A stretch of DNA of 64,000 nt, taken from Balanoglossus misakiensis (taxonomy: Eukaryota > Hemichordata). Below, one piece after another: positions 39,401 to 51,400 of the stretch. Location of the stretch: positions 19,406,001 through 19,470,000 of the forward strand of contig CM082576.2 in NCBI GenBank assembly GCA_040954595.2, in the 5' to 3' direction. A program made the position numbers and the translations under genes. A model generated the notes under the pieces. It was not told the origin of the DNA, did not search any database, and saw nothing but the letters and a program-made list of their open reading frames with translations. The first letter of the stretch is position 1; each line of letters begins with the position of its first letter.

Positions 39401-42400
39401 CCGCCAATGAGGGGTTTAGGGAGCCCACACGTACACTCTGGTACCTGGACAATTAACATAGACATGTCGTGTGTACCGTCCGGTTCGAAAAGATTGGTTT
39501 AAGGTAGTCCTGGTAACAGTCATCCTAACGAGGCCAGGGGAGGTCTCCAAGGGCGAAATAAACATAGCTACCGATGACGAGTCGAATTCGAATCGGACGA
39601 TGCTTGTTCATAAAAGGCACAGACATAAAGCTTCGAAGTTTTTTGTCTGTGTAGTAAAGATACGACTAATCAGCCTATAGTGTAACCGTAGACCCTGGAG
39701 AAATACCAGAGCACAGCACAATGCAGCAAATGGAGTGAAACAAGAACAAAGCTTAGTCTCTGCCGCAAACAAAGCTAAATCACATATTGACACTCCAAAT
39801 AGAAGCAAGACAGCCGGGGGGGGGGGGGAGGCACAGTTGTAGATCGCGGTGTTGACCCGCCCCTTCCACATCCTGTAGATGTTTGTGCGTCCAAGGCATT
39901 TTTGATAAAATATAGACTTTTGTTTTTAGCTCGAGTGTGGCCTAAGTATATCACCGTTCACACGAAAAATGTCTGTCTTTTTCAAAACGTTGTATTATAC
40001 TTCTGTGTAATTTGAACTCTAATACAAGTGACAGTATTAGAGGACAGATTTGGCACAGACAAAATTCGTATTAACAAACCACAGAGAAAACGTCAAAATG
40101 GAGCGATTTATAAAATGATCAATTCCACGAGTTTGCAAATTAAAGTTAAAGAGATACAGTTTCATTGGGTGGATCACTATCCTAGAGCGGTCTGGAAGCA
40201 TGGGTGGATTTTTACCTGGTGTTTGTTTACCTGGTAAAAATAGGCTATTGTTCTCCCCTGCTTTTCATAGCGGATTTTTTAACACGTCTCCTCGAGATCA
40301 AACATTAATGAGCGATTAAAAGCGCTTCGTATACTTTTTGTGGGTCGAGTTGTGTTTTTCGTTTTATTTGGTCATTAATTCGATCAGAATGGATTGTTTA
40401 TTGTTGTATTGTTAAAAGCTTGGATTTTATGTTTCAGTTGTGCAGAGTGCTTAAGTATGCTCGACTTGCGTGGCAATTCTGCATATTTGGAGCATTCTTT
40501 GGAATTTAATTGATTTGGACATGAGTTTGTTGTTTGGTTGGTCATGGAACAACACGTGACATTGTCTGCATGACATTCTTTAGGGTGTTCCAATTCTGTA
40601 AATGACATGAGGTGGTTACATCGGACCATATATGGCTGAGATGAGAACATATGGCGGCGCTCTTTTTTCGCGTGTGCCACCCACTAAAAATCTGTGATTG
40701 GCTACATCTCAATTTGCCATGGTAACTATAGCTAATTTTCCATAGGTGACCGTATACCTTTAATTGCCTGTTGGTACTAAACAGCACTCTCCCCGAGTCT
40801 AGTGAAACATCATTTTGGGGGATCTGGATTTCGTGTTCATTATTGCGTGACTGATACGGCGGGTATCGATTGGAATAGGCCCTATCGTTAAAATAGAAGT
40901 TCATTCTTGTCGGGCGACCCAGGAAGGCATAAGCTTGACGTGCCTAAAGTTTGTCGGACATTGTTCGACCATCACGGCTGCAAATTGGTTTAAGTTCGAC
41001 CCTGGGCCCGGTGTAGCCTGCTCCAATAGAAATGGAGAAATTAAGTATAAGGCAACAACCCGAATGTGCCACTTTTTCACTCACAGCATCCCTCTAAAAC
41101 CACAGTAAGTGATAAAACAAAAGGTTAGGTCGACTTTTCATGTCCTTATGCGCATGAAAAGAAAAGAATGAGACAGGGTCAATGAAGTCTAGTATCGTGT
41201 CTTCGTGCACACGAAGACGCCCGAGACGTTCATCATCATGGTATTCCTCGTGGAATCTCTTGGCAAGTGCATGGCGTGTACCGAGTCAGAACATGTAAAT
41301 ACTGACTTCTGCCATAGACGTACCAGGTGCTTCGACGAGTTGGCCTTCGGCATTGTGGTTTTTTGGCTTTTCTAGTGAAGCCGAAGGCCAAAACCAAGGA
41401 CCGTGACTAAACTGAAAAGCCCCCACCCCCCCCCCCATCTCCCCCCCCCCCGCCCTCACCAGTTTTTGTAGTAGATATGTTCTTCATGCCTACCCCAATT
41501 CTACCGCTGGCTGCGCTGTCACAGTGACCTCAAGCCAGGTCAAATTTGAGCTAAAAGACAAGTTCCGTCTACATACTCATGAATATTTCTTGGTTTCTTC
41601 GCGTATAAACTCAGGAATACTATGCCCCTGAAGCCTCGGCTGGCTTTGATGCACGTTATCATGTTTTAATTAGTCAAAGACCCACAGTAGCAAAGTAGGT
41701 AATTGTCTTTTTTTCACGCGTATCCTTTGGTCATATATTCTGCCTGCAGCCCCCAGCCCTTGCTGCAGTTTGAAGCCCCTCCATCTCCCCTGAACGAGTT
41801 TTGGTTTTGCCGATTGAAGTTGAATAACTGGGGAAAACGTAGGCAAAATCGACAAATACCGCGACATCCTTTGCCAGGTAAGCGCTGTATGGGTTCCGGG
41901 ACCGATTTGGCGAAAAAAGTGTGGAAAATTGTGGACTGGAGACGTCTGGAGTGTAGAAATTCGCTCCGGGCCCAAATCCCGGTCGCTCGTTGTGCGGTTT
42001 AGAATAGCTGGGACCTGCAGCCCCGCAAAAACAAAAATCGTCCAGGGGAGATGGAGGGGCTGCAAACTGCAGCAACCCCCAGCCCCACATTCGCTGATAT
42101 AATTGTCACGTTCCTCGATAGTTATTATAATTTTTAGTTAGAGACGGCCTTGTAGACTCGGAATTGTAGACTAGCGACGGCTCAGCTGGCATATCGTACC
42201 ACTTTTTCTGTTACATTGCCGACCGGCCCGGCGCAACTACCGAGGAAAGATACGGGTGTGCTCGTGGGAATTGTCAACTACCCGTTCATCGTTCGACTGC
42301 TCAACACAGATCATTGATAACACAATGTCACATTTCGAACTAATTTTGAAATTCTGGATAAATTCTCCAAATATCCTGTTAATCTGGGATTTTCTTCCAT

Positions 42401-45400
42401 CACCTTGATGCAACTGTATCAGAATTTGTCTTTTAAGTTTATTCACACCAAAAAAAAACAACAACAGCCATTTCCTGGAAATTGTCATGTTTTCTCTAAA
42501 AGAAATAAGCTGAACTTTTTTATTCAAAGGAAACGTTCAGCAAATTTTTTTCTCCCCAAAATTCAGGTGAATTTTTCAGATTCTTTTTTCCCAGAAATTC
42601 TGCCGAAATCTACACTAATCACACACTTATTGGAAAGGTGTAACACAAAATATAGACTTTACAAACAAAAATCTAATGTTATACATTTATGAACCTCTTA
42701 TTCACCAATATTAAATGTTTTCAAAGAGGAAATGTATTATTCACGGACTGGAATTTCGAAATTAGTTTGGAACATGTTTGATGTGTTATAAATTGGTTTA
42801 TTTTCAGATTTTATGGTGGGCACTTGACAGTAATTGAGGGTTATTCTGAAAATCGTTATGCTGGAGCAGAGATTGTAAACCAGATTGAAGAGACTTCCAA
42901 TGAAACAGCGAACCATGGTTGGATTGGTGAGTGTGTCTTTTAACAGTGTTTGTCAGTGTTCCCAAATAATTTGTGGGTGTATCAAGTGTAAAAAATAACT
43001 GGTTTTGGAATTTGACAGTTTACAAGTAAGCACTGCATAGTAACACTTGAATGATAATTGTCTCAAGATGGTAATTGAAAAGCCTATTTTTTACATCTCA
43101 ATAACCTCACAAAATCTTGCTATTAAGTGACTCTGTATGCAGTTTTTCATCCAGATGGAGGGATGAGGGAATTCGCCCACTGTCAGCATGTTGGCACCCC
43201 CCTAGAAATTTGTCAAGGGGGAAATGGTGCCCCTTACAGACTCAGCGATGTCACTCATTCCCCTCCTTGCAAGAGTGCAACTATTCAAGCAAAGGGGGAC
43301 ATATCCCCCCCCCCCATCCTGGATGAAACACTGCTGTATGCATCTTCTTTCTTTATTTCCATTTTATAGGATTTAGTGGACCCAATCGAGATGGCAGTGT
43401 GGAATATGATTATTCAGATGGCAGGAAAGGTAGTGTCTTTGATGGTCGATGGGCAGACACAGAACCTGATGCCTCCACTGGGCAATGTGTGAGGTTAAAC
43501 CTCTTTGAAAATAATTACCCATTGTATCATGCAAGATGTGATGATGTCAGTCTGTCAATGTGTGAAGTAGCAGCTTGTGCTGAAGGTAAGTCTGATTCAA
43601 ATCAGCTAGAATCTTCCCTTACTCGCATCAGGTCTTTACTTTTCTCGCACTGCTGTAGTCACCTCCCAATATATATACTAAGAGAGAGTGTGTGCAAAAG
43701 AGCGGGAGGGAGAGGCTGGGAGGGGAGAGTGAGAGGGGAGGGAGAGAGAGCTGGAGAGTGACAGGGAGGGAGGGAGGGAGGGTGGTAGTGAGGGAGAGGG
43801 GGAGAGAGAACTAGAGGGAGAGGGAGGGGTAGAGGGGGGTAGGGAGGGAGAGAGAGCTAGAGAGGGGTGGGAGGGAGGGAGAGGGGCGGGAGAGGGGAGG
43901 GAGAGGGGCGGGAGAGGGGAGGGAGAGAGCTAGAGAGGGAGGGGGAGGGGGTGGAAGGGAGGGAAGGAGAGAGAGTTAGAGTCCCCTAAGCAATACAAGA
44001 TATACTTGGAAGAGCTCACCACTAAAAGTTAAACAAGGGGGATCAGATCATGTGATGTCTCCTTGGGTGCAGAATGGTGTTATATTTGAAATTCAAAATT
44101 GAGGCCAGTTGTCGCTAGATAATTCCACTCATTAATTGTATGGTTATGTTTACTTAACAATTTCTTTTACACTATTTATGTAATAGAGAACCACCGACCC
44201 CGAGGTGGTTCTTGGTTTCTAATTGCCGAGGGCCGCAAGCCCGAGGCGATTGGAAACAAAGAACCACTGAGGGGGAGGTGGTTCTCTGACTTAAACCACG
44301 ACCCCCCACAGACATTGTCACCATTGGAGCTTCGTGTACCACAAAGACGTCGTTTTACTCAACGATTCAATAAAATGAACGAACAAAAGCTTATCAAAAG
44401 AGGCTTATTCTTCATTGCTGACTGTGAAATTTGGTTGGCCACCCCTTTTCCTATAAATGAATCATGTCGTGGGCAGGTAGTTCTAGACCGCCCTGCTGGG
44501 CCTTACAAGATCGCCCACGCTTGACAGGTGTTACTCTAAATGTTCATGCTTACGTGTCAGAGTGATATGCTAATTTCAAACACTAATTTGCATCAAATTA
44601 AACTTTACAGGTGTGTTACGTAGTGTATTATGGGAAGCGTTACAGCTATTGGGGTTTTGCGTGCACATGGTAAGCTTACGCGAACATTTTCTAGGCCAAA
44701 TGCAGAAGGCCTACATGTAAGTGTCACGTTTTTTTTTTATTTTCCTTCAAATGTCCATGAAATCGATCTGAAGATACATGTAGTTCCGATCTATATCATC
44801 TGCGAAAACAAGCGGCTACATGTTGGTAAAGCAAAAACCGGGTAACAATGCTCTACATGGTACTACTGCCCGTCTGTGTATTGGCCTCCCTGGCTTTTGA
44901 ACGAACCACTCTCTACGAGCCACAGCGGCAACACGTCTGTATGGTAGCGATATTGGTGAGTAACTCATCTGCGAAAAGACTTGATACCGAAGTGAATCCG
45001 TCCGACATTACAAACCCACGTCTGGTGAACAGCAACAAAAAGTAAGCAGAATTTTGCAAGGTACGCGGGTTTTAGGCCTAAAACAGCCAACCTTGTTACA
45101 TGTCGGTAGTGAAGCAAAATCGAAGTGAAGCATCTGGTTAGAGTAATACAAGCAAATCTGGGGATAATGTGATTTAGTATAATTTTCTAGAAATTTGTAG
45201 TTAATTTATTGCAACGTTAGTTTGTTTCTGGTGAATTGATTTTTGTCTATTTTATACTTTTATTATCATGTTATGAAGACTCTCGAGAGCCACCAAGACA
45301 TTAGCTTTGTACGTCAGTAGACAAACTGTGAATGTGAAGCATTGAATGAAATGATCCGGAGACTGTCGCATATCCAGTTCGCTTTCAATTAACATAACAA

Positions 45401-48400
45401 TTACTCTATTCAAATGAAATGTACTTTGAATACAGGTATAGAAGTAAATGTAATGATGCAAATAAAGCATTGTGTATTTGTATTTTTGTTACGACAGGTG
45501 AGACTGAGTCCTGCGGTAGTTCTAGAACCCCCGGAAGTAGTTCTAGAACTACCCGGGACTTGGTTTTAAACCTGTGGTTTTGTGTGAGACGGAGGTTCTC
45601 TCAGTGAATGACTTGTCTATTGAATAGTGTGACGTCACGATCGTGGTTTAATTGTATGATCATCTCCTTTGCAACTAAAGACTACTTTTGAACTGTCAGC
45701 AGAAAGTCTGATCCTCAAAGAATTTTGTACTGTAAACAGGAAATTTTCGCGAGCGATACATTTTTGCGAACTATGCGAGAGCCAAAAAAACGCGAAAATA
45801 AACAAGTTGTGTAAAAATGTTTTTCGAAGATAGCAATGCCGTGAAATATGAGAATGCGAAAATCAATCATCGCATAACAGTTGCCACTTTTGATATCATG
45901 AAAAATTTCCTGTTTTACAGTATGTCATAAATATAAATCAGAAACAAAACTGGGCCAAGTATTTTAAGAATCTGGCATCTGTCACACTGATAGTTTGAGC
46001 TTAGAGAATCATAATATGCGGTTCTTGGAATTTTCGGGTGTGATAAATGTCGTTTCAAAATTTTTACATTTGATTTATACTAATACAAACATTGTTTTAT
46101 ACATGTACATTGGATACTCACTGTTGGTGAAGTAATTTTATCATCAATGAAATTTCGTCAACTTGATGAGCTGAATCTTTATGACCATTCATCACACAAA
46201 CATACTCTTTCTTTTTATTTTAATGATATTCAGGAACATGTGGTGGTTTGGAAACTGGTGAATCGGGGACCTTTCACAGCACTGGATACCCAGATGATAA
46301 TTATTACATTCTACAAGAATGTATTTGGACAATCCAGGGACCTGCAACATCCAGAATAAGTGCTCACTTGTAAACTGTCAAATTCCAAAACCAGTTATTT
46401 TTTACAGTAAAACTTGCATAAACCACTAACTCTGTCTAATCTGGAAACCTGCCTATACAAAACACCTTTTCCCGTCCATTCGACATACAAACACTTTAAA
46501 AAAAAAAAACAGACACATGTATTAGATTTAAATTCATTTCAACTAAAAAAAAAATAATTTGATTTTTTTCTTCCTTATAACAAACATGATTTTTGGTAAA
46601 CTTTTGAATTAAAGGGCCATTATCTATAACTTCAGGCTAGTTTATCAGTAATTTTGTTTTGTGTTTATTACACCTCACGTATTATACCGTTTTCGTGATT
46701 GGCTGAGACGCGCTCACGTGATATAGAAAAAAAAGTGATATAACATGGCTAGAGTTGATAAAGCCCTGTCGCGTGCGCTGATATTGCCCGCTTGGTTGTT
46801 TTGGTGTTCTGGGCACGACTTCTGCGCGTTCCAAACTGTCGTTCAATGGCTTCCTTCACGATCAGTCAACTCCCGCATCTATATGGCTTCAAAGCGACAC
46901 ACAGGCTTAACACCTGTTCTACTGGATGATATTTTACTGCAAACGGGCAGTAAATACACCAAAATCGCAACCAACAGCGCAGTATTTTCAAAATAATCTA
47001 AGTTCGAAGTAGGTATCGTATAATTCTTGGGAGATCGAGACATTTTACATTCTCAGCAACGTACGACATATGGACGCGAGTCTACATGCTACATGCTGCA
47101 GTGTATGTACGTTCAAATGTTCGGCGTAATAAAATTAATAACACATTATGCTCGGGCAACATCACGATTTGAAGCCTGCCCTCGGGCTGGTGATCTCTGA
47201 CCAAAATATTGATGATACCCTCGCCTGCGGCTCGGGCATCATCAATATTATGGTCAGAGATCACCATCCCTCATGCAGGCTTCAAATCGTGATATTGCCC
47301 TCGCTATCATGTGTTATTATTTAAATTAAACACTTTTTCTTGTTCCTCTCCTCATGAGTAACCCATCACACCCAGCTCTCTGCTTGTCAACGAGTCATGT
47401 GTATGTGTACTGACTGTTGTTATTATTTACGAATGTTTTCAAACAACAACAATGCCGATTGTGCCCTCATAGGTTTCGTTGAGAAGTTAAGACTATGGAT
47501 TTAACTCTGCCCTGCGTAGCTGAACAAGAAACTATAATTGATACACAGAATAGAAATACTGAAAAATGCAAAAAGTTACAGCTAATGGGGCTTAAGTCAT
47601 GAAACCGTGTTTATTTTCATGTATATTGGCTTGAGACAGCTCACTATTTATGATGTGTGTTGTGACATTTTTTTATTCTTTTCAGTTTCTACATTTTGAC
47701 ACTGAACTTTATTATGATACTGTTGTCATTGTCGAGGTGTCTGTGTTTGACCCATCCAAAGTTCTTGCCACATACAGTGGACCGGACCAGCCTGATGAAG
47801 TTATTAGCAGTGGTAATGCAATGTTGGTGAAATTTCTCTCAGATAGTTCGCATACTGCTACTGGCTTTGAAGCATCTTGGCAAGCAGGTAATACCAAGTT
47901 TTATACATAATGTAAAACTGGAAATTTTCGCAAACGATAAATTTTCGCGAACTACACATAAACTTTGCATGTGTGGACACAAGGCAACTAAAAGCATTAA
48001 TGCTCTGTGTTTACCTTAGGCAAATAGTGTCTCTGAAACGTTTCGAATTTTACCCTACGTGAACCTGGTATAACATTATAGATTGCACATGTAGGCAATA
48101 TTTGCCCTACCTCGACTGTGATCTTGCTGATGTCCTGTTTGTGAAGTGTTTCTGTTAAGATGACTTCTTCTTTCTTTCAGTGTATTCTTTGTGTGGTGGG
48201 AATTCCATAGCACAGTCATATAAACAGAATCTCAGCAGTACAGAATATTTTGAAGGCAAGAATTATCTCAACAATGAAGATTGTAACTGACAGCTGGCAT
48301 CATTCACAACAGAATTTGTTGTCACTTTACAGGTAGTGGATTCAGATGCAATTAATCGTGTGAGTTGTTTTACAGCATGACAAAAATTAGTAATTATATT

Positions 48401-51400
48401 TTTAAAAATACATTTTATTTTTGTCATTTCTGGTCAATTCTCAGTAGTCACTTTTCCGATTTCTTAAAATTTGGTTTACAAGGACCTACAATATTTGTTA
48501 TTATGGTGTACATAAACATGTGACAAATATCAATACTGGGGAGGAGGGGGGTGGGTAGTTTTAGACATTTTTGGTCCAAAAGTCCACTTATGTCAGAAAC
48601 GGCTCTTCCAGTTGTTTTGGATTTTGGTTTATTGGGATGTGAAAATATTCTTTATCAGATGTATTCTTATATTACCTCATCAATGCTAAAGGTGTCCTTA
48701 TATTGTCCCTTTAAATCACTTAAAATCATTCCCAAAGAATTTCAACCCAGTAAGAATTGTAAGGATCACAGATCTATCTTCTTTTGCCATTCTTTCTGGA
48801 AGTTTATAATATAAGCTAATCTGATACTGGGTCATTATGGAACTTTTTAACAGAAAAAATAACAAAATGTGAAAAAAGTTAAATGAGTTTAATTTGATAA
48901 CTACATGTATAACGACAGAAAGGTTTGACCTAAGAAAGTCATATACAGTTAACAGTCATTTCTTCTGTCGCGTACGACTTTTTATCCAGAAGGCAATTAT
49001 TATGTGATTTGATCCCCTAGCACAAAATAAAAGGCAGCCAGGATTACACCAAACCTGTGGATTGAATTCATTATTCCTTGTTTGGTATTTTTAGCTTGGC
49101 TGTCACTTGTGTCAGCCAAGCTGTAGCAGTAGGTTGATAAGTGTCCGTCTGTCGTCCGGCGTCCGTTGTCCGTCGTCCGTCAACTTTCGGTATTTCAATC
49201 TTCTTCGTTAAAACGACATTGCATATTTAGCTATAATTTGGTAGGAATGTGTGTTATGGTGCCCCTACCTGATTTTGTAAATTTGGATTTGATGGGGTCA
49301 TAAATATGCAAATTAGATCTAAAAATAGAATGTTGGTCAAACATTTTCTTCTCCCTAACTACATGTACGATGGAGCTGAAATTTGGCAGGAATGTGTGTT
49401 ATGGTGCCCCTACCTGATTTCATAAATTTGGATATGATCGGGTCATGAATATGCAAATTAGATCTAAAAATATAATTTTTGGTAAAAAATCTTCTTCTCC
49501 CTAACTACATGTACGATGGAGCTGAAATTTGGTAGAATGTGTGTTATGGTGCCCCTACCTGATTTTGTTTTATTGGAATTTTGATCGGGTCATGAATATG
49601 CAAATTAGTACCTTGGTACTTCCTTTTGATGTTGTTCTTTAGGAATAAATTCTTTCTTTCTTTAGCACAATGAATCAGGCTGAATGTGGATATTAAATAC
49701 TTGTGATGTCTATGTTTGGTTTTGTTTAATAGAATACAATTGTTATGATTAAAACCTAGGGTATTCATATCATTGCCCAGCTATAGGTTTCACTGTTAAA
49801 GTCAGCAGAGCTCTTTTGACCGATAGGTCACTTGTTTCTTTAAAGGTTGCCAGGGAATTGAAATTCTGCGTAGTTTTGGCACGATTCAGTCACCAGGGTA
49901 TGATGTTAGCACTTACCCTGATGATGTTATGTGTAGCTGGTTAATCAAGGAACCAACTGGAAGACCATTAACTCTTATCTTTGATGAGAACTTTGGATTA
50001 GAGAGGAACACAGATGTTGATTACATCATTGTGAGTATCAGATATGATCATGAGTCAGCCATGTTAAAAATATTTGTCATATTAAAAAATTTGTCATATT
50101 ATTTTGCAGTGATTTTAGTTTGAAAATTTTGGCAGACATTACTTCAAACTATACAACTTTGGAACACAATTTGGAGATTTAATTAATCACATATATACTG
50201 TAAAACGGGATACTTTTGCAACATGAAATTTTCGCGTTATCAAAAGAGGCAAGTGTTATGCAACAATAACTTTTCACGTTCTTGTATTTCACTGCATCAT
50301 TATCCCCGAAAAACATTTTTACGCAACTTTTTATTTTCATGTTTTGATGGCTCTCACGTAGATCGCGAAAATTTATTGTTTGCGAACATTTCCCATTTTA
50401 CAGTATGTTGAGTAGCTGTTACAGCAGGAAATGCAACAAGGATTGAATACTATAAAATTTTCGTGAACGATAAATTTTCGTAAACTATGTGAGAGCCAAA
50501 AAATATGAAAATAAAAAGTCGCTTAAAATGCTTCAGAGATAACAATGCAGTAAAATATGGCAATGTGAAAATTAATTGTCGCGTAACAGTAGCCACCTTT
50601 GATATCGCGAAAATTTCCTGTTGTGAAGATTTCCCGTTTTACGGTATTTACAATGCATGCTTAATTTGTCTTTGTTTCTGAAGGTATACAATGGTACTGA
50701 GAGTGATGATGATGTCATTATTGGTCCATGGAGTGGCAATTCTGATGGAGTCATTGATGGCACAGTGCCACCACCCGATTGCCGTACAGACATTGGACAC
50801 TTTTCGGTTGTGTTCAGGAGTAGTAGAACACGACCAGCTAAAGGATTCAGGGCTTCATTTTCACCAGGTACACATACTGTAAAACACTTTATTTTCACGA
50901 GTTGAAATTTTTCGCGACATCGAGAGAGGCCACTGTTTCGCCAGTATTAATTTTCGCGTTCTCTTATTTCGTTCATTGCATCTTTATCTTCAAAAAAATT
51001 ACGCAACTTTTTATTTTCACGCTATTTTGGCTCTCGCGTATTTCGCGAAAATCTCTTGCTCGCGAAAATAAAGTGTTTTACAGTAACTTACTAACATTTC
51101 AGAAAAAGTTGTTACAGAATTCTTAGAAACACACTCTCCCTTTATTCCTTGTGATTTAGAGTCATTAATTGAAAGGTGCAAATGTTTTTGAATTTTTACG
51201 AAACTTCAAAGAGCTGGAAAAACAGAGACAGTAATTTCTTACAATTGCAATGCAATTTTGGACCATTGACAGGAATGGCAACACTCTTGTATCACACTCA
51301 ATAAAGTGATGGGGTCGTCGCACTGCGTTTGTTTGTTTATAAACATTGCAATTCATCCACAAATCCCTGAAATTAGACAGCCACGACCTACTAGGATCTT

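Larger units (their letters stand above)
37235..42807. other. Large intron inside the lectin domain
   Basis: Exons 37153-37234 and 42808-42926 join directly in phase, so the 5.6 kb between them is intron. I see no further exon. It contains a simple-repeat patch (37867-38100), a TTAA-family element (40625-40763), a GC-rich foldback (41746-42080), a short hairpin (41338-41396), and G- or C-runs near 39810 and 41420-41455. The rest (38100-40620 and 40770-41330) shows no domain-bearing open frame. Confidence 0.7.

Noticed and set aside
40384-40904. Overlapping minus-strand open frames of 98 and 120 codons
   Set aside because: They run through a TTAA-family element and show no domain.
41670-42090. 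Open frames on both strands, up to 131 codons
   Set aside because: They are produced by the two arms of the GC-rich foldback.
46745-46996. 83-codon open frame with CCAAT-like and CACGTG motifs upstream
   Set aside because: No recognisable domain, no matching splice phases, and it lies among dispersed repeats.
48286-48288. Selenocysteine reading of the in-frame TGA in the orphan CUB exon
   Set aside because: The position is the conserved Trp, no selenocysteine insertion element can be identified, and the module also lacks its partner exon.
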